A stretch of DNA of 36,097 nucleotides, taken from Phycisphaerae bacterium. GTDB lineage: Bacteria > Chloroflexota > Anaerolineae > 4572-78 > J111. The position numbers and the translations under genes were made by a program. Positions 7,810 to 15,216 of the stretch are shown here, piece by piece. Position 1 is the first letter of the stretch, and each line of letters opens with the position of its first letter. The notes below the pieces were generated by a model, which was not told the origin of the DNA, searched no databases, and was given only the letters and a program-made list of their open reading frames with translations. Where the stretch lies: positions 1 through 36,097 of the forward strand of contig JANQQF010000147.1 in assembly GCA_028285035.1 (NCBI GenBank). The letters are read 5' to 3'.

Positions 7810-10512
7810 TTAGTTTGGTGGACCATCCGGGTACGCATCGTCGATGATTTCTTGTTGCTGAATAGCAATTTCATCCAAGGCCTCTGCGGCATCCATCTGA
7901 CCAGAAATCGCCAAGTTCAAGAATTCCATCTGTGGCTCTAACAAAGCCGCATACTCTGGAATGTTCCAGAAATCTCGAACTTTGAGATAGCTCTCACTAA
8001 AGGCGGCGTTGTAAGGTGTGGCGTTGATGAAGGTATCGCTGGCTAGAACTGACTCGCGGGCTGAGAAACCACCTAATCTAGCCCATTCCAACTGGCTTTC
8101 TTCGGTCTGAACCCAGGCAATGTAATCCAAGGCGGCTTCAGTATTTTCGGTGTAAGCACTAACACTGATGCCCATTCCACCAAGGCTGATGACGTGCTCG
8201 ACTTCACCTGGCACAATCGCAAAGGCCAGATTGTCTGTCTCAGCACACCCTTCCGCATCCAGGAAGGCCGGGCCAAACCCAAACCAAATGGTGGTCATCG
8301 CAATCGAACCAGAGCAAATGGCCCCAACTGTTTCATCAAAAGTGAAGTTGGCTGCGCCGTCGGGGCCAGTTTTGAACAGTTCCTGAGCAAATTCAAGGGC
8401 GGCTAAGTTTTCCTCACTATTGAGAATACCCTCAATCTGATAGGTTTCAGCATCCCACAGCTCACCGCCAAAGCTCCAAGCCATCTGATTCCAAACGGTC
8501 GCTACCTGGTCGTAACAGGCCACGGCTCCACACCAGAAGGTAGCATAGCCATTTTCTATTAGGTCACCTTCTTTGAAAGCTTGGGCTTGTTCAAGAAGTT
8601 CGGTCCAGGTTTGGGGAGGCTCAAAACCGGCTTCTTCAAAGAGATCCTTACGGTAAACCAACATCTGGGTGTCACCTTCAATCGCAACACCATAATACTC
8701 TTGCGAGTTTGGCGGATATTCGCCATAGGCACTCAAAGCAGCGGGGACATAATCATCAACCTCAATGTTTGCAGCCATAAAGTCGCTCAAGTTTTGCACG
8801 TGACCACCAACCACAGCCTCACCAATCCACTGGCTGTCCATAATTACGAGGTCAGCGCCACCTTGGGCCGCGAAGTCAGTGAAGGTTGTGTTGTACCACT
8901 CACCAATCGGCACACAGTTGACCGTCACATTGGCTCCCTGATAGGTCCCACTCAATTCGGACAGGGCCTCACACGGTTGCCACGCAAACCATAGAATGGT
9001 CAGATCAGCTTTTTCACCGCTATCCATGGCCCCATCATCAGCCATTGCTACGCCTGCCGGTGGACCATCCGGATAGGCTTCGTCAAAAATTTCCTGTTGC
9101 TGAATAGCAATTTCATCCAAGGCCTCTGCGGCATCCATCTGACCAGAAATCGCCAAGTTCAGATATTCCATCTGCGGCTCAAGCAAGGCAGCATATTCTG
9201 GCACATTCCAGAAGTCTCGCACCTTGAGATAGCTCTCACTAAAGGCCGCGTTGTAAGGCGTTGCATTGATGAAGGTATCGCTGGCTAGAACTGACTCACG
9301 GGCTGAGAAGCCGCCCAATTTAGCCCATTCAAGCTGGCTTTCCTCCGTCTGAACCCAAGCGATGTAGTCTAACGCTGCATCCGCATTTTCGGTGTAAGAA
9401 CTAACGCTGATGCCCATACCGCCAAGGCTGATGACGTGCTCGACTTCACCTGGTACAATGCCAAAGGCCAGATTATCAGTTTCAGCACACCCTTCCGCAT
9501 CTAGGAAGGCCGGGCCAAACCCAAACCAAATGGTGGTCATTGCAATCGAACCAGAGCAAATGGCCCCAACCGTTTCATCAAAGGTAAAGTTGGCTGCGCC
9601 ATCAGGACCAGTTTTGAACAGTTCCTGAGCAAATTCAAGCGCGGCTAAGTTTTCCTCACTATTGAGGATGCCTTCAACTTGGTAGGTGTTTGGATCCCAT
9701 AAGTCACCACCAAAGCTCCAGGCCATCTGATTCCAAACGGTTGCGACTTGGTCATAGCAGGCCACGGCTCCACACCAGAAGGTAGCATACCCATTTTCAA
9801 CTAAATCGCCTTCTTTGAAAGCTTGGGCTTGTTCAAGAAGTTCGGTCCAGGTTTGGGGAGGCTCAAAACCGGCTTCTTCGAAGAGGTCTTTACGGTAAAC
9901 CAACATCTGGGTGTCACCCTCAATCGCAACACCATAATATTGTTTTGTTCCAGCGGGGTATTCGCCATAGGCGCTCAAAGCAGCGGGGACATAATCATCA
10001 ACTTCAATATTTGCGGCCATAAAATCGGTCAGATCCATCACGTGACCACCGACAACGGCCTCACCAATCCACTGACTATCCATAATTACGAGGTCAGCAC
10101 CACCTTGGGCCGCGAAGTCAGTGAAGGTTGTGTTGTACCACTCACCAATCGGCACACAATTAACGGTAACATTGGCGGCTTCGTAAGTACCGCTCAACTC
10201 GGACAACGCTTCACACGGTTGCCACGCAAACCAGAGAATTGTTAATTCAGGTTTGTCGCCATCCATTGCCTCTTCCATTGCTTCTTCGGCTTCTTCCATC
10301 GCTTCCTCAGCTTCTTCCATTGCCTCTTCGACAACTTCTTCGGCTTCCTCAACGACTGCTTCAGCTTCCTCAGCGACTTCTTCAACAACTTCTTCGGCTT
10401 GCTGGACAGCTTCTTCAGCAGCCTCTTCGACAGGGGCCTCACCACCACAGGCAGCAAGGATCAATGCCATTGTTACGAACAAAATAGTTAACCAAAATAA
10501 GCGTTTTTTCAT
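7810..10512 (-). CDS. Lipoprotein with two tandem extracellular substrate-binding domains (sugar family)
   Basis: A 900-residue protein, about twice the length of a normal carbohydrate binding lipoprotein. A signal peptide ends in the lipobox LAAC (Cys22), followed by an Ala/Glu/Val-rich tether (about 25-83). Binding domain 1 spans about 90-486, a short linker 487-503, and binding domain 2 spans 504-900. My hand comparison finds about 24 substitutions over 397 residues, near 94% identity. Each domain has six cysteines at matching places and keeps the whole family fold. GGAGGA precedes the ATG. It is the substrate receptor for the two permeases downstream. The linker end (GAMDSGEKADLTIL) resembles the tether end (EAMDGDKPELTIL), suggesting tandem duplication that lost the internal signal peptide. 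Confidence 0.95.
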   Translation of the reverse strand: MKKRLFWLTILFVTMALILAACGGEAPVEEAAEEAVQQAEEVVEEVAEEAEAVVEEAEEVVEEAMEEAEEAMEEAEEAMEEAMDGDKPELTILWFAWQPCEALSELSGTYEAANVTVNCVPIGEWYNTTFTDFAAQGGADLVIMDSQWIGEAVVGGHVMDLTDFMAANIEVDDYVPAALSAYGEYPAGTKQYYGVAIEGDTQMLVYRKDLFEEAGFEPPQTWTELLEQAQAFKEGDLVENGYATFWCGAVACYDQVATVWNQMAWSFGGDLWDPNTYQVEGILNSEENLAALEFAQELFKTGPDGAANFTFDETVGAICSGSIAMTTIWFGFGPAFLDAEGCAETDNLAFGIVPGEVEHVISLGGMGISVSSYTENADAALDYIAWVQTEESQLEWAKLGGFSARESVLASDTFINATPYNAAFSESYLKVRDFWNVPEYAALLEPQMEYLNLAISGQMDAAEALDEIAIQQQEIFDEAYPDGPPAGVAMADDGAMDSGEKADLTILWFAWQPCEALSELSGTYQGANVTVNCVPIGEWYNTTFTDFAAQGGADLVIMDSQWIGEAVVGGHVQNLSDFMAANIEVDDYVPAALSAYGEYPPNSQEYYGVAIEGDTQMLVYRKDLFEEAGFEPPQTWTELLEQAQAFKEGDLIENGYATFWCGAVACYDQVATVWNQMAWSFGGELWDAETYQIEGILNSEENLAALEFAQELFKTGPDGAANFTFDETVGAICSGSIAMTTIWFGFGPAFLDAEGCAETDNLAFAIVPGEVEHVISLGGMGISVSAYTENTEAALDYIAWVQTEESQLEWARLGGFSARESVLASDTFINATPYNAAFSESYLKVRDFWNIPEYAALLEPQMEFLNLAISGQMDAAEALDEIAIQQQEIIDDAYPDGPPN
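7813..9003 (-). repeat. Intragenic tandem duplication, downstream copy (domain 2)
   Basis: This 1191-bp unit repeats 9055-10245 at an offset of exactly 1242 bp (414 codons). Many silent differences accompany the roughly 24 amino-acid changes, so the copies have diverged and are unlikely to be an assembly echo. Confidence 0.9.
9055..10245 (-). repeat. Intragenic tandem duplication, upstream copy (domain 1)
   Basis: This is the partner of 7813-9003. Substitutions cluster in short surface-like segments, for example YPAGTKQYY versus YPPNSQEYY and DPNTYQV versus AETYQI. Long blocks, including all cysteine-containing stretches, are invariant. This suggests both domains keep the same ligand pocket. 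Confidence 0.9.
10263..10438 (-). repeat. Degenerate repeats encoding the Ala/Glu-rich tether
   Basis: GAAGAA- and GCTTC-type words encode repeated EEAMEEAEEAM and EEVVEEA units just after the lipoprotein cysteine. The peptide is probably an extended or helical acidic spacer holding the binding domains away from the membrane. Such repeats are prone to slippage and length variation. Confidence 0.7.
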
Positions 10513-10557
10513 TGTGATCTCCTCCGATCATAAATAATCTACATTGATCTTTTTCCG

Positions 10558-10581
10558 TAGCAGAAACTGCTATGAAGTCAA
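10558..10581 (-). promoter_or_regulatory. Candidate operator TAGCAG-AAA-CTGCTA next to a TTGACT box
   Basis: A perfect 15-bp hyphenated palindrome (10558-10572) lies directly downstream, in transcription order, of TTGACT (10576-10581), about 60 bp before the binding-protein ATG. No good -10 box was found at the expected distance, so the promoter assignment is weak. Confidence 0.35.
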
Positions 10582-10662
10582 CTTACAAATGTTATTTCTA
10601 ACCGTATCTACTCCTTTCTTTGAGAATCTGCTCAATAACGATCCTCAATAAATGATAAAAAT

Positions 10663-11103
10663 TTAGCTAGATGAGGTTAAATCAACCTCTTGCGAGTCCA
10701 AGTTATCTACGTTTACTTCACTGCTCATAACATCTCGTATTGTTGCGGCCAGTGTCTCAGCGGAGTCGCCGATCTGAATATAGCCTACAGCCCCAACTTC
10801 TTCCGCTTTTTTAACGAGTGCCTCCTCAGCAAAGCTAGGTAGAACTATAATCTTTGTTTCAGGTTGTTTTTGATGAATTACCTTGATCACCGTAATGGCA
10901 TCAAGATCAGGTAAGCCCATTGTTAATAAAATCACATCAGGAGCCAAGATTTGGCATTGTTCAACTGCCTCTTCGCCACTAATTGCTGTACCAACGAGTT
11001 CAAAATCGGATTGGATGGTCAGGGTTGTCACCAACCCAGCCAGGAGCCGAGCATTATTTTCAGCAATGAATACACGGATTTGTGATGAGGAACTCGCTGC
11101 CAT
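10663..11103 (-). CDS. Stand-alone receiver-like protein lacking all phosphorylation residues
   Basis: A 146-residue protein matching the receiver domain of NarL/LuxR-type response regulators (RVFIAENNARLLAGL, PDVILLTMGLPDLD, GAVGYIQIGDSAETL) but with no DNA-binding domain. The acidic pair is Glu15-Asn16, the phospho-accepting Asp is Thr61, the Thr/Ser switch position is Pro89 and the conserved Lys is Ile111. It should not be phosphorylated in the usual way. It lies 150 bp upstream of the binding-protein gene on the same strand, with a 17-bp repeat array just before its ATG and no clear ribosome binding site. It could be a phosphorylation-independent adaptor or a decaying regulator. No partner kinase is visible. 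Confidence 0.8.
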   Translation of the reverse strand: MAASSSSQIRVFIAENNARLLAGLVTTLTIQSDFELVGTAISGEEAVEQCQILAPDVILLTMGLPDLDAITVIKVIHQKQPETKIIVLPSFAEEALVKKAEEVGAVGYIQIGDSAETLAATIRDVMSSEVNVDNLDSQEVDLTSSS

Positions 11104-11110
11104 AGTGAGT

Positions 11111-11212
11111 GTCTTTCAGAAGAAAGAGTCTTTCAGAAGAAAGAGTCTTTCTAAGGAAAGTGTCTTTCTAAAGAAAGTGTCTTTCCAGGGAAAGTTACCT
11201 TCAGCAGAAGGT
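11111..11212. repeat. Six tandem 17-bp self-complementary repeats
   Basis: Units begin at 11111, 11128, 11145, 11162, 11179 and 11196. Units 1 and 2 are identical (TCTTTC-AGAA-GAAAGA dyad). The others differ but keep a dyad: CTTTCT-AA-AGAAAG, CTTTCC-AG-GGAAAG and ACCTTC-AGCA-GAAGGT. The paired changes in the two arms imply selection or a mechanism that preserves the symmetry. The array lies in the presumed 5' leader of the receiver gene, starting 7 bp from its ATG. Confidence 0.8.
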
Positions 11213-11247
11213 GACTTTCACAATAATCAGATAAATGGAGTATCATC

Positions 11248-11326
11248 AGTCTATAACAATCCCATCTGGAAAAACATCCATCGCCTGCCCTAAACTGGAG
11301 GGGGGCGGGTGGACTAGTCCATGTGG
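11248..11326. repeat. Duplicated regulatory element, copy B, with TGGACTAGTCCA palindrome
   Basis: This is the partner of 2492-2568, with the same ordered blocks and small spacing differences of one or two bases. The 12-bp palindrome is at 11310-11321, and an extra half-site TGGACTA follows at 11324-11330. It lies between the divergent receiver and kinase genes and so could control either or both. Confidence 0.6.
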
Positions 11327-11471
11327 ACTATATGCAATTATACCTCCTCTAACTTTATTTGTTCTTCGCTAGATTTCTCCTTTCCCAAAATCAATGCTGA
11401 TTGCAGGCAAATTTATTAAATGTTATGATCTTGCAAATGATAATCCCCATCATCAATACAATGGAGCCAAC

Positions 11472-12968
11472 ATGTCAGATCAATTTGTTTTAGCCAGTGA
11501 TCTTGGATCAGGTGGTTGCAAAACAGTTATTTTAGATCAAGCTGGGCAAGTGATTAGTAGTGCTAGTGCCGAGTACCCCACCTTTTATCCAGCTCCTGGC
11601 TGGGTTGAGCAGAACCCTGATGATTGGGTGCGCGCTTTTGTACAAACAACTCGCCAAGCTATGGCACAATCGGGTGTATCAGCAAAAGCCATCCAAATGA
11701 TTGGCTTGGTTGGGGTGACCCACAACACCGTTTTGCTTGATAAAAAAGACCAACCGTTACGCCCCTGTATCTTGACCTTTGATCAACGCAGTCAACAACA
11801 ATGCGATCAAATTTTGAATCGCTGGGGTGAACAGGTTCAAAAATCAGCCTCAAATGCTGTAACACCCCTATGGAGTTGGCCTCAACTCCTTTGGATCAAA
11901 GAGAATGAGCCTGAAATTTGGCAAGCTACAGAGCGCATTCTGTTTCAAAAAGATTATGTTCGACACCGCATCGCGCCTGATCATATCACCGACACCATCG
12001 ACGCCGCTGGAACCTTATTATTCAATCCCATCACCGAACAGTGGATCACTCGATTTTGCGACGATCTCGGCTTACCTCCCACTGCCCTACCTACTTTGGC
12101 GAGTCCAATGGATGTCGTTTCCGAGATTAGTGCTGCCGCAGCCAAGGAAACGGGCTTACAAGCAGGCACCCCCGTTATTGCCGGCACCACCGACACCGTG
12201 GCTGAAGTTTTCGGCTCCGGCCTCCTTACGCCAGGTCAAGGAATGGTAAAGTTGGCCAGTGTCGGGCGTTTGGCCGTGGTTCATCCCACCGCCATCGACC
12301 ACCCTCATATCCTCAATTACCGCCACGTTCTTGCCGACCTATGGTACCCCGGCAGCGGTACGAAATCTGCTGCGACAGTCCCTCGATGGCTACGCGATAA
12401 TCTATGGCGAACCCCATCCTTTGCCGATATGGATCAGGCCGCCGCCCAGATATCGCCCGGCAGTGATGGCTTACTATTCCACCCCCATCTGCTGGGGGAA
12501 TGGGCACCCCATTGGGACGATCGCCTCCGGGCCAATTTCATCGGCGCGACTACCCGCCACACCCAAGCCCACTTCACGCGGGCTGCCCTCGAAGGCGTCG
12601 CCTTCGCTTTACGGGCTGGGATTGAAGGCTTGGCCAAAATCGGCTTACCTTATCAGGAGTACCGCCTTATCGGTGGTGGGGCCAAAAGCAGCCTATGGCG
12701 TCAGATTGTGTGCGATGTCCTCGGCCAAGAGCTTCTGCTGCCCAAAGAACAAGATGCCGCTTATGGTGCAGCTCTGATCACTGCCATTGCGGCAGGGTTG
12801 ATTGACTCGAACCCAACTACAATCAAAAACCTAATCAAAGTCGAAACACGGCTGACGCCCAATCTATCTCATCAAGCCATCTATAATCAACTCTTCACGA
12901 TTTATCTTGAGGCCGACCAACAGCTCATCGATATCGCCCACCGCTTAACAGCCTTTGAGCAAAAATAG
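11472..12968 (+). CDS. FGGY-family carbohydrate kinase, xylulokinase-like
   Basis: A 498-residue kinase when started at the ATG at 11472. GGAG lies five bases before it and the conserved phosphate-1 segment (ASDLGSGGCKT) begins eight residues in. The in-frame ATG at 11394 would add 26 poorly conserved residues. The N-terminal FGGY domain includes the DTIDAAGT segment, with a candidate catalytic Asp. The C-terminal domain has GTTDTVAEVFGSG and the adenosine-binding segment IGGGAKSSLWRQI. It phosphorylates a ketose or polyol with ATP. Xylulose, a keto-polyol or an inositol-derived ketose are all possible. It is the only plus-strand gene in the catabolic locus and converges on the creatininase-family gene with a 9-bp gap. 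Confidence 0.9.
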   Translation: MSDQFVLASDLGSGGCKTVILDQAGQVISSASAEYPTFYPAPGWVEQNPDDWVRAFVQTTRQAMAQSGVSAKAIQMIGLVGVTHNTVLLDKKDQPLRPCILTFDQRSQQQCDQILNRWGEQVQKSASNAVTPLWSWPQLLWIKENEPEIWQATERILFQKDYVRHRIAPDHITDTIDAAGTLLFNPITEQWITRFCDDLGLPPTALPTLASPMDVVSEISAAAAKETGLQAGTPVIAGTTDTVAEVFGSGLLTPGQGMVKLASVGRLAVVHPTAIDHPHILNYRHVLADLWYPGSGTKSAATVPRWLRDNLWRTPSFADMDQAAAQISPGSDGLLFHPHLLGEWAPHWDDRLRANFIGATTRHTQAHFTRAALEGVAFALRAGIEGLAKIGLPYQEYRLIGGGAKSSLWRQIVCDVLGQELLLPKEQDAAYGAALITAIAAGLIDSNPTTIKNLIKVETRLTPNLSHQAIYNQLFTIYLEADQQLIDIAHRLTAFEQK

Positions 12969-12977
12969 GACCCGATT

Positions 12978-13862
12978 CTACCAGTCGACTCGCTCCACAA
13001 ATTCACGGGTATGTACTTCAACTGGCACTTTCATCAATTCTTCAATCCCTTTGGCCACGTGTTCAGAGTAACGCTTGAAGGCCTCTTCACCCTTTTCGGC
13101 TGTCGCCCGAAGTGGATTACCAATCACCCCGGTTTCGATAAATTCGTGATGATCCATGGGGAAGGTGAAATATTTGTAACCCTCAAACTCCACATCCGGC
13201 ATCCCATCCTTCTTTTCAAAGGATTTGGGCAAAAACGCCGGAATGTGCGCTTTGGTGAAATCAGCCCGGTCCATACGCACATAGTTGGTGCCATTCCGTT
13301 TGTCCCAAGCCAGCATTTGTGAGGTTTCCAGCTCACTACCATGCCAGCCGGGCGTTTCATCCGGCGGATTCTCCATCAGTCCTTCCATCAGACCGACATA
13401 ATTTTCCATATAAGGTTTGATAAAGCTGACCAAAGCGCCCGTGTCATATCGTAGTTTACGCAACACCGGATCAACGATCTTGATATTTGAACCGTGGCCA
13501 TTGATAAACATGATTCGATTAAAGCCGTGGTGAATCAGGCTCCGCCCCACGTCATACATCAAATTTAGAAAGGTTTCCGGGCGCACCGTAATCGTGCCCC
13601 GACCATTGCAGGCTTCGTGCATGTGTTGCGGTGAATACCCCGTCCAGATGCAGGGGGTGTAAAGCACCTCAATAATCTCACTAACCCGACGGGAAACTTC
13701 TTCAGCGGTCACGGTATCCGTCCGAATCGGCAGATGGGGGCCGTGCTGTTCAACACTGGCCACCGGCACAATCACCGTATCCTTCTCTTCAAGATACGCT
13801 TTGATGTCGACCATTGTCAGATCGACCATACTGTAAGTCCTAAATTTCTTCTCTGTACCCAT
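12978..13862 (-). CDS. Creatininase-family metal-dependent amidohydrolase (possible IolN-type ring hydrolase)
   Basis: A 294-residue protein. The ATG at 13862 has GGAGAA five bases upstream and is preferred to the TTG at 13874. Family metal ligands are recognisable, numbered from this start: Glu38 and His40 in SVEQHGPHLP, Asp49 in RTDT, His123 in INGHGSN and Glu177 in GWHGSELETS. Family members open cyclic amides or, in the IolN branch, the carbocyclic ring of a keto-inositol. A dehydrogenase, two epimerase-like TIM barrels and a sugar kinase nearby favour a carbohydrate ring over creatinine. That is inference and the substrate is unproven. It is followed on the same strand, 28 bp upstream, by the UPF0261 gene, so the two form an operon. 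Confidence 0.85.
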   Translation of the reverse strand: MGTEKKFRTYSMVDLTMVDIKAYLEEKDTVIVPVASVEQHGPHLPIRTDTVTAEEVSRRVSEIIEVLYTPCIWTGYSPQHMHEACNGRGTITVRPETFLNLMYDVGRSLIHHGFNRIMFINGHGSNIKIVDPVLRKLRYDTGALVSFIKPYMENYVGLMEGLMENPPDETPGWHGSELETSQMLAWDKRNGTNYVRMDRADFTKAHIPAFLPKSFEKKDGMPDVEFEGYKYFTFPMDHHEFIETGVIGNPLRATAEKGEEAFKRYSEHVAKGIEELMKVPVEVHTREFVERVDW

Positions 13863-13890
13863 TAGCTTCTCCAATCAAATAGAGGATTTG

Positions 13891-15111
13891 TTACAGCATT
13901 TGTAAAAATAATTCGGCAACCTCAACCCCAAAGGCAGGGTCATTCACGTGCCGTTTATAGTCAAGAATAGGAATATCGCTCCTGAGATCATTACGCAACG
14001 CCTTCTTAAAGGCCGCATCTGCCTCAACATCCCAAAAAACGCCATCAGGTGGGTAACTGGGGATCGAAAGCCCTTGCGTAGGATAGGCGATTTTAACTGG
14101 ACCTGTGGCCTCATTGAGACGTTCGGCAAAACGATGTCCCAGGGTTTCCATCTCTGGTTTAATCGTACGGACTAAGGTAAACACGGGGTTATGAGTGTAC
14201 ATTGGCCGATCTCGTAACCGTTCAGGTACAGCCTCAGGGGGGCCGTGGACGGTGAAGTCAATACAGCCAGGGACTATCACCTGGGGTAGGCCAAGTCGCC
14301 CAATCACCCGTAACCGCTCGGGGCCTCCATCATGAAAACCGCCGACGAGTTCATCAGCCAATTCATCGGTTGTCATATCGATAACCCCAATGAAAAGCCC
14401 TTTCTCGGCAAGTTCCTCCATCGCTGGACCACCGACGCCATTTGAATGAAAGATGATGGCCTCGATTCCTTCTTCGGCCAGCCGTTCTTTCGCCCCCATC
14501 ACGGATTTGGTGGTATTCCCCAACATCGTAATGGCTACATAACGCTCGCCTGTATCCAGATCAATCACTCGGCCGTGTTCAGTCTGGCCCTTTAAAGCCG
14601 CCGCAATATTATCAAAAACCGTACAGCTAATCGGGTTCAGCCCCAAGATATCGATGATGGAGTGAACCACCATGACATCCCGCAGCCCGATTAACGGCCC
14701 GAAATGACGCTTACCCGAGGCAATAGGGGTGGCCAGAATCTTAGGCACCCCAATCGGCAAGGCCTGCATCGCGTGCGCCCCAAGCACAGCCCCTTCTGCG
14801 CCACCCAAACAGGCGACACCTTGAAGCTCACCCTGCGCATAAAGATCGACGACGGTTTTGCGGACCCCTTTCATCATCTCGTGAACCGCCGCCCCACGAC
14901 TGCCCGCATTACGAATCGCCTCAAGGGTACTACCGGCCGCATCAGCCACAGTGGCCCGACTGATATCCGGCTCAATATCCAGCGGATCACCCAGAATACC
15001 TGAATCAATGACAATCGTCTTTAGGCCTAAGTCTTGGCAGCGATCACGCAGATAGGCGATTTCAGGGCCTTTTGTATCTAATGTTCCAATCAATGCAACA
15101 GTTTTTGTCAT
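13891..15111 (-). CDS. Tm-1-like ATP-binding domain protein (UPF0261)
   Basis: A 406-residue protein of the full UPF0261/Tm-1-like length. It starts with the family opening MTKTVALIGTLDTKGPEIAYL and contains VACLGGAEGAVLGAHAMQALPIGVPKI-like glycine-rich loops (about 98-125) and the C-terminal SIPSYPPDGVFWD segment. The plant homologue Tm-1 binds ATP and a viral replicase. The bacterial role is not established, though these genes recur in catabolic clusters. It is the gene directly upstream of the creatininase-family gene and probably acts with it. No strong ribosome binding site precedes the ATG. A hairpin at 15135-15183 lies just upstream. Confidence 0.88.
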   Translation of the reverse strand: MTKTVALIGTLDTKGPEIAYLRDRCQDLGLKTIVIDSGILGDPLDIEPDISRATVADAAGSTLEAIRNAGSRGAAVHEMMKGVRKTVVDLYAQGELQGVACLGGAEGAVLGAHAMQALPIGVPKILATPIASGKRHFGPLIGLRDVMVVHSIIDILGLNPISCTVFDNIAAALKGQTEHGRVIDLDTGERYVAITMLGNTTKSVMGAKERLAEEGIEAIIFHSNGVGGPAMEELAEKGLFIGVIDMTTDELADELVGGFHDGGPERLRVIGRLGLPQVIVPGCIDFTVHGPPEAVPERLRDRPMYTHNPVFTLVRTIKPEMETLGHRFAERLNEATGPVKIAYPTQGLSIPSYPPDGVFWDVEADAAFKKALRNDLRSDIPILDYKRHVNDPAFGVEVAELFLQML

Positions 15112-15134
15112 AATCTTTTGAGCGATTAGAGATT

Positions 15135-15183
15135 AGGAGATTGGGGATTGCATTACTAAATGATCTCTAATCTCCAATCTCCT
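15135..15183. repeat. Intergenic hairpin of the AGGAGATTGG family
   Basis: Left arm 15135-15149 and right arm 15169-15183 pair with one mismatch (AGGAGATTGGGGATT against AATCTCCAATCTCCT). It uses the same words as the hairpin at 7681-7749. It separates the ketose-epimerase-like gene from the UPF0261 gene. Confidence 0.65.
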
Positions 15184-15216
15184 TAAAATATCAATCTTTC
15201 TCTTATGCTTTAAATC

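Larger units (their letters stand above)
11104..11471. other. Intergenic region between receiver gene and FGGY kinase
   Basis: This divergent region of 368 bp contains the 17-bp repeat array (11111-11212), copy B of the duplicated element (11248-11326) and AT-rich DNA before the kinase. An ATG at 11394 is in frame with the kinase but is not the preferred start. No separate gene was seen. Confidence 0.6.

Noticed and set aside
8581..10245. Two similar plus-strand open frames (8581-8994 and 9823-10245) opposite the binding-protein gene
   Set aside because: They resemble each other only because they are the antisense of the two duplicated domains. No start signals or own codon constraint were seen.
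7813..10245. Assembly artefact explaining the doubled binding domain
   Set aside because: The copies differ at about 24 amino acids and at many silent sites spread along their length, and the junction is a clean in-frame linker. A read-level check would still be useful.
10253..10537. Ser/Ala-rich plus-strand open frame opposite the lipoprotein tether
   Set aside because: Antisense of the GAA/GCT-rich linker repeats, which are stop-free in several frames.
11111..11212. CRISPR array
   Set aside because: The 17-bp units are directly adjacent with no spacers, and no cas gene is present.
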